From Phoronis australis (taxonomy: Eukaryota > Phoronida > Phoronidae): 64,000 nt of DNA. The notes below the pieces were generated by a model. The model did not search any database. It saw nothing but the letters and a program-made list of their open reading frames with translations, and was not told the origin of the DNA. The stretch lies in NCBI GenBank assembly GCA_002633005.1, contig NMRA01000280.1, positions 123,564 to 187,563 on the forward strand, in the 5' to 3' direction. The position numbers and the translations under genes were made by a program. Positions 1-12,200 of the stretch are shown here, piece after piece (position 1 is the first letter of the stretch; each line of letters starts with the position of its first letter).

Positions 1-261
1 TGGAGGTGTAGACGCCAGCGCGGTTCCTAAAGTTTGCGAACATGAGAAGAAAAGAAAGTGACAAAGTGTTCAAGTATTACATTTTGAAGTTAATCGATGA
101 CCCGTTACAATAATTTGTTACTGGTATCATAATTCACATTGCTAAACCGCGCTCTCTGAGGCCGTCGTTGCACTCAATGTTATCATCGATCTTAATCTAA
201 AAGGTCGGGGATTCGCGTTTCCTATTAGCACAGGGCGGTAATCACCAATCGTCAAAAGTAG

Positions 262-415
262 GGGATGGGCGCTTAACCGAGAGGTGGGCGCTTAATTGGA
301 AATCTTCAAAAATAGCAGGGGGGAGGTTAACCGAGCAGTGGGCGGTTAAACCGAAAATCCACCTAAAGTAGGGGTGGGCGGTTAACTGAGCATGGGCGTT
401 AACCCGAACGATTAT
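262..415. repeat. Degenerate GGGCGGTTAACCGAG tandem repeat
   Basis: Three units of roughly 53 bp contain five variants of GTGGGCGGTTAACCGAG. The block ends in a GCATGGGCG...CGATTATGGTA tail, and a related tail occurs at 36638-36668. This is a dispersed repeat of unknown class. Confidence 0.6.
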
Positions 416-2313
416 GGTAAGTATCTATACCTCGGCTCCTGGACTTGACGTTGTTGAACTGGTTTCCTCGCCTTCACTGTCGGCTTCTTTTGGAGACGAT
501 GTCGTGGTCTGACGTCGTGGTCTATCTTGGTGTCATGGTCTGCCTGTTCTTGGTGGCCAATGCCTTAAATACTATTCTAGCTGGCATCATATGATGGGCC
601 CATCTCGTGACGGTTTAAGTTTCTGGTCAGAGTTTGCACGTGACACTTGCATAAGTATTAATTAATCTGAATAGAGCTTACTCAGCACAATCAAATCAGC
701 TGACTATTGAAATAATTCTTGCATAACACCTGTGATAAGTTCTACTACAGTCAAAGATATGATTGCAATGCACTTTTAATTTTCGGAAACCTCAATTAAA
801 TGCAGAGGGCCTAGCCTCATTATATTACACGATATGGAAGCATATTTGCCCTTATTTGCAGACCAGTTCTTTCTGATTTGAACTCTTGATACCAGATGTA
901 TCGTCAAACACTCATTTTCACATTGTGTGGGCACTTTCCGCCTGTTTAATTGATTCTTAGAATTACACATCCATGGATTTGTAAATGTTTTGAATGATGC
1001 GTGCCTGTCTTGATATGTTATTATCTAATTAGTGAGGCACATCTTGTGTCTGTGTAAATGTTACTGGTTGACGTATTTAGTAGATCTGTGTGTGCTTTGC
1101 CCTCACCAAACAAGAGATTTGCATATCATTTCATTAACAGTAGCGTACTAGATCTTGATATTAACTTTTAAATAGTATGGGCAAAATTGATTTTAACTAT
1201 ACAGCCACCAACCTCTGCTGCTGGACCGTTCTGGTGAGTTTTCTGTGACTAGAATTTATAGAGATGTTCGTTTTGGTTTTAATTTCCATACCGTTGTGAT
1301 AATTTCCAACTGACGTCATCAAGACGGTAAAATGTAACTGACATGACGAACTTTATGTTTTTCATCCAAAATGCATAATTACCTCATCACATAATTTTTT
1401 TGATTTATTTTTTGATTTAGATCTATTGATTTCTTGTTTTTTATAAATTTATGTGAAATACCTGCAGGAGTACGTTAAGTTCCTTAAATTAGTAATGACG
1501 TGCTCATCACTGTCACTTTGATGCTTTACCACTGCACCACCACGATTTCACTCGTAGTTTGATACTAAGAGACCTACTTGTTTATGGTCCACAGCGTTTG
1601 CGCGCGAAACCTACTTCTTTTTGTAATGCTTATTACACTTTTTATATTTTGTGCGATCAGTTCGTAACAAATTTGTTGTATCTAAAATAGTCTTCAATTA
1701 CCCAAAAGACCAAATCAGTTTTTTGTGTTGGCATTAATGATGCGATTGCTTTGGAAATCGTGTTAAGGTTTGACAAAGAAAGAATTATGAGTTTCTGAGG
1801 GATTCACTAAGTTTTCGATTAAAATTCACATCTTACAAGCAGCTTCTGTTTTTTCATCGTCACTCAGATTCCACTTTATAAAATTAAGTAATTTTCTTCA
1901 TTGCACAGTGAAGCAGACGACGGAAACGGAGTCATAGCCGTGCGCAGCGCTACTGTCGGTCGCCTGGGATATCGCGGGAGAGCCTATACTTACTGTAGCC
2001 ATAGTTCCGTTACGATTGCGCAGTGTTCCGAATTTGACACTTGAAATTGGATCTGAGCCCCCCCCCCCCAACACACTAAAACTGCACACATTTAAATCTT
2101 GTTTCTGCCGTATAATTTTAATTCCTGTAGTTAATTATGAAACTCAACATTTTCACCTACGCTCTTGGTGTTTTATTTTTTTGCAGTAGCCAAGGGGGGC
2201 CCGGCCCTAAATCCGCCTATGGTTATCTTGCAAGCGCATTGAAGGACGATCACTTTCCGCCTTGCCCCAGTTGTGTTTAGACGTGTAGTTGAAACTGGAG
2301 CAACTGATCGAGT

Positions 2314-3151
2314 GCAACTCGCTCTACCCCTCAAACCGGTGTCAAAATGGCCGCCGCGATGTCATCTTGCTCCGTGTCAGCCGTGTTTACACACACACAC
2401 TTACACCTGATCAGCTGTTCTGAGTTAGTTGCTCCGTAACAACCGTGTCCCATGTAAATGGAACTATAAAGGTTGGGACATATCACCAAAGAAAGAGCAA
2501 TAGCAATGTGGATGTCTCTTTTCTTTTGTTGTAGTTAACCAAATTTTGCAATTCAGACTATGAAAAAGTTCAATTCTCAATGACGGATTTGATTTTTATA
2601 GAGTGCAGTTTCTAAAATGAGCGGAAAAGAATGTTGCTACAAACAGGCGACAGTTATCACTGACACTCATTTCTATTCGCTAATCACCTAACAAAGAAGT
2701 CTGTCATAAAACTCCAGGAGTTATTGAGGTGCCTATTGTAGTCCCAATGGGTATGCAGTGCTGTAGTGGGGCGTAGGCATACATAGGCGCAGCCAACCTC
2801 CCTTTGGTATTTGAATGTAGCAGCTGGGCACCGTAAATTACTTACAGTGCTCAAGGTGATACGGTGGGCTCTGGGCGCCTACTTGCCTCTCATTTTACAA
2901 CTACAGCACTGTCGGTATGTAAGAAATATTCATAGTTCCTGGTTGGGAAATGTGATGTATTGCTTTATGACCTGGTGAAAAGTTCCATGTGATTTTTTAA
3001 AGCCGCATTTACACAGGAGATAGCTGTCTCAGAGCAACTAACATGGAACAGCTAGTCGGGCACAAGTGTGTGTCTAAACACGACTGACACAGAGCAAGTT
3101 GACACCATGGCAACCATTTTTGACTCCGATTTGAGAGGTAGGGCGAGTTGC
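2314..3151. repeat. Long inverted repeat arms (about 150 bp each, 540-bp spacer)
   Basis: The arm 2314-2461 is roughly 75% identical to the reverse complement of 3003-3151. Shared pieces include GCAACTCGC, TTGCTC/TGTGTCAG, CGTGTTTA and TTAGTTGCTC. It is a probable foldback transposon or an inverted pair of repeats. The small open frame at 3068-3313 overlaps one arm. Confidence 0.6.
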
Positions 3152-4477
3152 AGCCTTGTCCCCAAGCCTCAAGATGGCACTGATTGGTTTAGAAGTTTTT
3201 TTGTAGAAAACCTGCAAAAGTGGGCTGAACCACGTCAAAGTTTCAAAATTGGACTATGCTGTTGTGATGGGAAATCGCCCCATTACAAAAATATGATGAA
3301 ATTGAAAAAATAGGCAGAATTCTAAGACCACCTTCAAAACCTTGTGTATTTGAGAGAGAAACAAAGTTTTATTTTTTAAATGATATAAAAAACATACATT
3401 GTTATATGACTGGGTGGCCAGCAAAGGCACCAGGTTAATAGCTGACCACCAAGTAACAACAAATTAAATAGATATTAACAATTAAGAAGAACAATACACG
3501 TAACAACAGAAAAAAGTACATGTATAATGAAATAAAATGCAATGCAAGTTTATTTAAAAAGGCAAATTAAATGTATTTTATTTGAATGGGGAAATGAAGC
3601 TATGTTTCAGAAAAATGGTTCACTTTTAGCGATTCAACAATAAAAATAATAGCAAACTGTTCACCGAAAGGTATGGCCATTTACCATAATTAGATAGACA
3701 AAACAGTTCCTATCATATGTGGCGAAATGAGTTATCGTTAGGTACTATCTTATCATCGGATTATGATGCTGAAGAAGACTTCTCCTGGACCCTTTGGTGA
3801 AATTTAGAAAATTCCTTTGGTACCCTCCGTCACTGAGAGTAAGTTTTGATAGCTTGCACTGCAGGGAATTCTGTAGAGCATGCATATTTGGAACATTATA
3901 GAAAGACCATGTCTGATAGCCTAGTAGCTGCTCGATCATAAGGCAATTTCTGCAGAAATGATACATTCTTCTTACATAATTCAAGTTGTTGAAAAGAAAC
4001 TAATAATTCCAATTTCAGAAAAGTTAAAACCGGAGACACCTACTATTTTTTGATGTCGCTCATTTGATTGCCTACAAAATGAGTATGCCATCAATGTCTA
4101 GGTCAAATTTCCCGTTTGTTTACATGGGATTGAAGGCCTCAAAATGAACCTTTTGCGCATAGCGAAAGAAGCTGTTCTAAGATAAAATGAGCATATAGCG
4201 ATTCTTAACCCAGCAATATTGTCATGTTCGTTAATTGCCATTTTAAAAGTCACAGTCAAACTGACAACATTATTGCATTTTGAAAGTTTTCTCAAAAAAA
4301 CGCCTTTTAAGATCAAGTCATTGTTTCACTTAAGTTTACAATTGTGATTTTTTTGAACTTTATTTCTGTTAAAACTATCAAAGAGAAGGGTTGTAATTGA
4401 ATTGTTGCCCCAGGTATGAGTCCTTTGGTAAGAAAGGCCATAGCCATCTGGACATAAAATTGAGAAATGAAAAAATT

Positions 4478-4496
4478 GCTGTACCCGAGGTACAGC
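4478..4496. other. Perfect 8-bp stem hairpin
   Basis: GCTGTACC and GGTACAGC are separated by CGA. This is an isolated palindrome with no known function. Confidence 0.4.
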
Positions 4497-4805
4497 AAAT
4501 ACGCTTTGGAAGGTGAAATTGCTGAAAATTGAAGGGTGTGCCTGAACCGCATTGGCTACAATATGTCTGCCTTTCATTTTGTTTCCATGGTGATGCTGGA
4601 AATGTTTGAACACATTTATGGAGTCTATAGTTATTGGTATTCTTGTTCTGTCTGAATATTTAACATGTATTTTCTAAGTTTGTTCAGCTCGGTCAAAGCT
4701 CGACATATAAAATACTTGAAACACAAACTTGAGATTTTTATTTCTCATGGCAGGTTGCAAGTACGTCTTGGAATTTCTTATTTAAAGTTAATAGATTGGT
4801 TGCAG

Positions 4806-5044
4806 CAAATGCTCACCAATTTGGGGGTAATATGGTGAACAAATGAAATTTTATTTTCTCATTTTACTTTTCATAAGTGGCATCAAATTAATACTTTGCC
4901 AAGTTTAAGTTTTGTACCACAGATTCTGCCAGGAAATATTTAAAAAAAATTGTGGGTATTCACTGTGACAGCAATGTTAGGCCTTGAATAACCAAAAGTC
5001 GTAAATTTGGCAATTATTTTTGTCAGAAATTGATGAGATTTTTT
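4806..5044 (+). mobile_element. Mariner/pogo-like MITE copy
   Basis: The left end reads GCTCACCAATTT and is followed by the family landmarks: AATATGGTGAACAAATGAAA, TTTTGTACCA and TTGGCAATTATTTTTGTC. The right end is GAAATTGATGAGAT. It is degraded. Confidence 0.65.
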
Positions 5045-5734
5045 TATTTGCTTCAGTGTGTAAATCTTTTGATTTAAATGATTGTGGCGTGATGAGTTTT
5101 GTTTTGTTTTTAAGTCAGCGTTCTTGTTAAGGTTTTTCCTGAGGCACTCTGTATTCAAGCATGTCAATCCTTTGAGATAAGTTATGTAACTGCGTCATAG
5201 AATTTCCAATTCAGTTTGTGGTCATCTTACATTTGAAGCAGCTGTAGGCAACCTAAAGCAACAAATGAAAGAAAAAATGTCGCAGTGTGGTCCAAGGACA
5301 AGTTTCCTTTTTTCCTCGGTGCCCAACTCGCAACAGGACTAAGGCGCTAATTTGCAAGTTGATGTGCTTATTTAGCCAGATAGTTACAAATCTATAGAAT
5401 TTAACTCTGTGACCATGTATACATTTTCTGAAAGTGAAAAGGCCTGCAGATTGCAGAATTTAGTAAAAAGATAGGTACAGTCATAGTAAAACAAAATAAT
5501 AATATGACTAATTCTCATTTGATTTTGATGTTTCTGATGAAATCTCGAAAACCATGTTCAGTTTTCTAAATTGAAATTTCATTTTTGCTTCACGTAACTT
5601 GTGAATTGCTTGTCTATAGCTAGTTATTATGGGGTTTGCCTGTACTTTTAAGATTCATTCATAAACAGACACCCACACATCCGTCCAATCGTTGGGCAAT
5701 GGAAGTTCTTGCATTGTTTAGACGGCAAAATTTA

Positions 5735-6035
5735 TCCTACGTTCACACGAGTGGCAAAAACCTAGCTAAAATGCTAGTGAAACACTAGAATTTTAGCCAA
5801 ATGGGCAAACTGTATGCAAAGGAGTTGTTCTGCTAGTAGTTAGTTTGTTCCCTCACCAAGGGATGTTCAGTGAAAATAGATGTCAAAACAAGATCAGTCT
5901 CAGCTATAAATTGCTTAATGCCAGGGTAAAAGTGACACTTGTAACCGTTCACAAGACTGACGTTTTTGCTGTTAGCGAAAGTGAGCAAAAACGCCAGTGT
6001 TTTAACCAGCATGTGGACGGGTTATTACTATGATT
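5735..6035. mobile_element. Possible short non-autonomous element just upstream of SYTL exon 1
   Basis: The stretch contains paired motifs (GTTCACACGAGTGGCAAAAA on the left, AAAACGCCAGTGTTTTAACC and GTGGACGGG on the right) and internal copies of TAGTGAAACACTAG type palindromes. It resembles a decayed MITE, but the ends are not secure. Confidence 0.3.
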
Positions 6036-6127
6036 CTGCAATTCGTCTATTAACAACACCGTCACTAGTGTAGATTATTATTGCTAACAGACATTTAATT
6101 ACTTTCTTTCAGTGAACGGCAGATTAC

Positions 6128-6249
6128 ATGATGGTGGTTGAGGAAATGGCGATGAACCTGAGCCACTTGTCTGAAGAGGAAAGAAAGATTATACTGAATG
6201 TGTTGCGACGAGACGAAGAACTCCAGAAACAAGATGAGAAACGCCTAAA
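6128..6249 (+). CDS. SYTL: SYTL coding exon 1 (start; first SHD helix)
   Basis: The acceptor AG ends at 6112, so a non-coding 5' exon must lie upstream. The first ATG is at 6128, with a second ATG directly after it. The exon encodes an acidic/basic amphipathic helix containing [12 protein letters not shown], the typical first Rab27-binding helix of Slp proteins. It ends in phase 2 at a GTAGGT donor. Confidence 0.88.
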
Positions 6250-9200
6250 GTAGGTCCTGATAGCTCTCATGGAATAATGGCCAATTACGTCATCGAGTTA
6301 TGCCTGTTGTGGTCGTCTATAAATGGAATTTTGTATCTGGAAATTGTAAAATCTCTAAACGTTGCATGATAACAACTCTCACTCCAGCAAATGTGTTCAG
6401 CTCGACTGGAGGGATAGTAGTTCGTAGTTGGTAAATTTCCAAACCTCCCATTCACAAAACTCAAATTTTGAATTATAACTCAAAATTTCTGTATTTGGAA
6501 AGAATTTTCATGCTGTACTCCAGTTTTTGAAATTGTGGGTTTGTCATGCTGATGTTCAGTTTGGAGAAGGGTTCAGAGATACTTGAGCAATGATGCTAAA
6601 TTTTGCTTTTTGCTAAAAAGAGAAAGTGCATATTAACTCCATTTAATTAAACATTGTCATGATTCATTACTTCAGGGTGCTCAATACAGAGATCCAACGT
6701 ATTCGTAAAAACAGTGCTCTCAAGGCTGGCGTCGACCCTGGCAACACGTGTTCTCGCTGTCACCGTAAGCTTGGCATCATCTTTGACACAGGTGACCTTT
6801 GCCCTCGCTGTCATTCTAAAGTGTGCAGCTTCTGCCGTGACAACCTGCCCAGTGGGAAGTGGGTCTGCATTCTATGTCATAAGCAACTGTAAGTAGACAT
6901 GAAAGAGAACCCTCCTTAGGCCAAAAAACACAGTTGGTTTTGGTCTCTGTTTTTTGCCTAGACCCAGTTTCTTGCCTTTCTGTACAATTGCTTATAAATT
7001 GGCTACTGTCTGTCTTATGCGAGCTCAAACTTACTGTATGTTAATTTTTCGGAAAGGATTTTGTTCCCTCTTGACAGTAAAATACACATTGCCTCTCTTA
7101 GTCGTGTTATGCACCTTAAGCAAGGATCAGACCTATCCACCTTCTGAGGCATGAGCTCTGCACATAGTTGTTTTGTTTGTGTTTTCAATGTATGTTTTGT
7201 GCAGGAGTTGAACATTTCTGAAGCAAAAGAACTGTAGACAAGAAATGCTAATCTTTACCATGATAACTTGTACAGCAATGTTAGTTCATTGTATACTAAC
7301 AATGCATGAACAACATTGTGGTTTGGTTTTCTCAGCACACATTTCTTGTGCGTGACAAGATAATAATAAACGATCAAAAAGGATATTTGGTACAATAACT
7401 GTGTGAAATAGCACTATTGGTTGAACCTTTGGAGACTCGTTACTACAGATTTTTGAAAGTTTTGACTGACAGTAGCGTGTAGAGGTGGGGCTGACGAGGC
7501 GTCATCATCGCAGAACATCCAATCATTATTAAAACACTTTTTGAAATTGTGACTGGTTTGTAGTTAAATTGAATAAAAAGTTTCCATTTTATGTTCATCT
7601 TTTTACTTTTCTTAGTACTATGATCCATGTATTTGAGTAGAGAGGGGAATCCAATAAAGAAAATTGCCCCAGGCATTACCAAACCTCTACACGCTTCTGC
7701 TGACAGAACACTTTTTTTAATTTTAAACATTGTTGAACAGGTTATTCAGTATGTGAATGTGAAAAAAATTGTTGTATTTTGACTTGAGGTTTGATTTTGG
7801 AAGTACGGTAAAATCTCACAAATTTAGGACTCAATATGGCAAACAAGTGAAATTTATGTTTTTTCATGTTTTCCTAATGCATATGTTGCATTAAATTAAT
7901 GCTTTTCCATGCTCAGGCTCTGTGCAATAGGCACCATAAGAAAATATTTTGAAAAATGGTGGGCATTTGTAACAACTGTAGAAGACCTTGAAAGACAAAA
8001 AACTAAAGGGCAATGTTGGCAATTATTGTAGGTGAAAGAAGTGAAATTTCTCTGTAGTTGGTATTTATTGGATACCCCAGGGATATTTTATTTGATATTG
8101 AAGTGATCGAGTAACTGACAGATAAACTACATTTAAACTTGAACTGTTCCCACATGAACGGCTGACACTCATGTGGGACCCTCATAAATTAATCATCTGC
8201 AGTATCAAAACATTACCAACAAGATTATCATTGCTGTTAATTTCAATGACTTAGTTCTTTTACCTTCGTTTATCAAGGTCACCTAGAACCAAATCTTAAT
8301 TGTTGTTATCGGAAGGCCGTGTGCACAATATAGAACAAACATACCATGAAACTTGGTCTACATTCAGCATAGATGATCTTGTGGGCATCCGACACTCACA
8401 TTTTACTGTAGTTGGTGTTTTGTTGCATAAATAACAGTACCTGCCAAGAACAACCATTGCGAACCAAAATCTGTCACCTGTCTTGATGAGTGGTTATCTG
8501 TCTTGACCCGTCATTCTAACTACCTTGAAAGTGAGTTCTATTCGCATTCAGCCATCACAACAGGAAACTGCTTGCGGTCAGTCGTCATGGTCGGATCATT
8601 TTGTCCAAATATTTTGTGTTTTGTATAAAGTATTTAGCATCTCAATTGGTTCTGTTTTTGTCTTAAAGGTTATTGAGGGCAAAAAATGGTCGGTGGTTTT
8701 ATGATCATGTCAAGAAAAAGTTTAACGAAGAAGAAATACTTGGTGCTTCCAGAATTGTCCGCGAGTCAATCCGCAGGTCTAAAGGTAGGTAGTCCTTGGC
8801 CTGTAGAGTATGTGTTTGCTTTGAATGTGTATGTATGGTGGTTATTGCGGACACTACAATGCAAGTACATTTTCAGTGGCAGTCACAATAAATTGAAATT
8901 TGAGTACCAGGGTCCATTACACTTATGTGTCAATTTCCAGCTATACTTGAAAATGTCAGAAGACAAGAAGTTTCATAATTGTCTTGTTACTAAAATAGTC
9001 GAGGCTATCTGCAGTTAAGTTATTTGTTGACTTTTAAGTCAGCAAACTACCAGAGATAAACTTTCTCTGTTTGGCATGCAAGAAACGCAAAATGGATTTA
9101 CGATATATTTGGTTTTCTTTGTCTATTTTTTTCTTAGCTTGTGTGCATTATATTGGAGCAAAGAGGCAACATTTTCTTCATTGGGAAAGTGTAACACGGT

Positions 9201-12200
9201 TGTTGTGTCACGTGACAAGGCTGGCTGGGCAATTTTAGAGCAGCTCCGAGAGAAGCGGGCCGTATTTTGTGCTGCTGGTCATAGTCAGCTTGGAATTGTC
9301 CTCTTTTCAGAGAATATCCTCTTTTTTGGTTTCGATTTCCTCTTATTTGATTTCCAGTTTTCCTCTTTTTTGTCTCTTTTTTATCATTGTTTTGACTTTA
9401 TCCTTGCAAAAACGTTTATTTCAGTTAAATTTTACTGCACAAAAACATTTCTAGCACACAAGCCTATTTGTGGAATGATACATCAACTGGAAAATTTTCC
9501 TCTGTTTTGTCATTGCTCATTCTAGGCCCTGCATAGTAACAGACTGTCACGGAACAGTCTTCATGTCAGAAGTTACTGAGTAGAATTACTAGGAGTAGAC
9601 AACTTGGTTTTTGTTCGAGTTTGAGCGCTGTCAATGCTTAGCTAGTCTTTTGTAGTTTGCCTCTTCTTGTTTTGCTGTGAGGGCTCTGCTGTCGAAAGTT
9701 ACGCACTGCGTATTTCAAATCAGCCTGTATTATGCCAGAAGGTTATGGTGATTTATATGTTCATTAATATTAAAAGGTTTCCCTCCAAATGGAGGTATGG
9801 CTGCAAGGGTGTTTCTGTACATGTGTTAGGATACTTTTAACTAATTTAGGGATTATTTACTTTGTATATCTCTAACCACTGTATAATGTGCTTTAATGAC
9901 TTCAGCATGCATGCTGTGTCTGAATACTTTGTAGGTGGGAAATGCAGGTGTATTTGTCACATCCGGCAAGTATACATTTACGCACGTAGATGACAATCAT
10001 CTGCTGTTATGGTAGTCTTCAGGAGCTTTTTGTGCCATTTGTGTGATTGCACGCTAAGTAACAACTAAAGTTTTTAGTTTGGCCAAAACGGCATTACTGG
10101 CTCTGGTCTTTTCCCGAACTTGTTTTGAGACCTGTATTCACCAACCATAAAAATGCCCGCCCACCTCAATTTTAACCAATGTCTCGAGCTTTTTTTAAAA
10201 GCTGCAAAGGTAAGCAAAGCTTGAAGTGCTGTGCGCTGTGATTTTCCACATAATGAGTAAAAAATAAATCCCGCATTGTTTTTGCTCATTTCAGGTGGAT
10301 TTTCTCTTTAGCAACTAAATAATGCCCCACCACAAACTCGTTTTTCAAAAAAAAAACAAAGAACCAGTTAATATGCTTTTTTAGTTTAGATTGTATTTTT
10401 TGTTTATCAGTTTGTAACCATATGACGTCAGTGCTATCTTTAAGTTTTTTGTTAATTGAGCAACAGCACCATTTATCAAAGTGAATGGCAGATCAAGATT
10501 AAAAAAAATGTGCTTGGAACAAACTGTTAATTTCAATAACTGCTTGCTTCAATTTCATCATATGCATCTTGGAAAACCCCTGACCATCAATTATCAAGTC
10601 TACCGTGAACTGACGTGGATGCCTGACCGTTAAGTGCTGCCACCTTTTGATTACTTCTTTGTTCCTCATGTGAAGCGAGTTGCCAAATTCAGAGCTAAGA
10701 CGGTGAATTTTCTGTTGTTTAATATATTCGAAGTAAAGATTTTATTTCCTGCTACATGGTTCATGATGAGAACTATTAGAAATCATTGACCAAGAAAGAG
10801 TAATTGGAAAAGTATTGATCATATTCAGATGAGGACAGAAATCTGCAATATTAATTCAACCAACAGCTTTCTGTTAGATGTTGATAAGCATAACAGTGGG
10901 TGAGGGACTTTTATTTAGTGAAGTGTGCATTTGGCCGATTGTGACCAGTCATGCACAACGCAGTGTCAAATGAGTGCAATGAGTAGCCGTGTTGTCAGAT
11001 ATCTAAATATTCATCTCATTAAACATTGATCTTGACTTAATGCATGACTTATTAATTTTCCCCGATGAGGTAACCTTGCTTTTGAAGTGAACTGTTTTTG
11101 GGCCACAAAATGGATGAAAAAATTCTCAATCAATAACCGCTTTTCAATTTTTGATGCCGAAGCTTTTTATCTGGGCAACCGATGATTCTAGATAATGATG
11201 TCCATAGTATCAATATTCATCAACACAAAGGGTATTCAATTGGAGCGTTGAAAGTTGAGTCGGGTTCAGTGTTTACTATTGTTGCAGAATAGACTAATGA
11301 GAGACACATTGTACACTAACGTATTGATCCTGTCTGTAAGGGAGCCTTTCACTGGAAGGTGTTTTTTCATTATTACCCTATACTATGGCTCATATACAAT
11401 CTGAGCCACATCTCGTAATGCCTATTGATTGTCTGAGCATCATTATTCCAATTACTGGCTTTCACTTGATGCATCTGGCTGCATCAACAGTCAGCGCATT
11501 CTGATGAAAACTGACTCACACGTCAATTCCCCGCAGATCCATCTTGACATTCGCACGTCCTCAGCTCTTTCATATTTCCTTGCGTCATATAGATTACCAC
11601 AGAGCCATTAGTGATCCATCAGTCCTAACTCTTGAGAGGTCTGGTGTTGCACTGTTTCCAATTCCTAGCTTGGCGATTACTGTGTGGTTAGAATCTGCTC
11701 TCATGAAAATCTCTGATGTTAATGAATTATTTATGCCGGACGTTGGAATACAAGATTGTTGAGTGGCATATGTGTTGAATCATACGATCTTTGTGATGAA
11801 ATGGGCCCTCTCGTGTGGGCTTGTGCTGCCTGTTGCTGGGGACATGGAAACGACGACGGGTTATGTTGGTGTACTTTGATGGTGCTCATTGTAACAGTTT
11901 AGCATGTTTCAACGGATAAAGCAAGCTGTGGCGTCAGTGCTTGAAACTCAAGGTACAACTTGCGCATTTATGTGTGTATTATATGACTTAGGGCAACCCA
12001 ATTAAGTTACATTTTTGTGCGCCCACACATACATATGTGGGTGTATATTGCTGTCATCTCCGTTTGGGCGTGCGTGGTCTGCTGCTGTATTTCTTAAACC
12101 CTTGCAGGATCTCAATGTGATTTGGCAGATGTGTTTCTATGAAGCTGATAATGGATGGCAACAAATTTCAAACCAACTACTAATGTGCCTCCTAGAGGCA

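Larger units (their letters stand above)
1..6112. other. Region upstream of SYTL coding exon 1
   Basis: No coding exon is recognisable. It holds a short GC-rich repeat near the start, a poly-C run at 2058-2069, two inverted repeat arms, MITE copies and a hairpin. A non-coding SYTL 5' exon and its promoter should lie here or further upstream, but I cannot place them. Small open frames here (up to 95 codons) show no family features. Confidence 0.6.

Noticed and set aside
3068-3313. 81-codon open frame beginning near a Kozak-like ATG.
   Set aside because: It overlaps one arm of an inverted repeat and has no family features.
8686-9018. 110-codon open frame overlapping SYTL exon 3.
   Set aside because: Wrong phase; the frame inherited from exon 2 gives the conserved GRWFYD motif instead.
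9076-9525. 149-codon open frame in SYTL intron 3.
   Set aside because: Phe/Leu-rich product from a pyrimidine-rich tract, no family features and no splice context.
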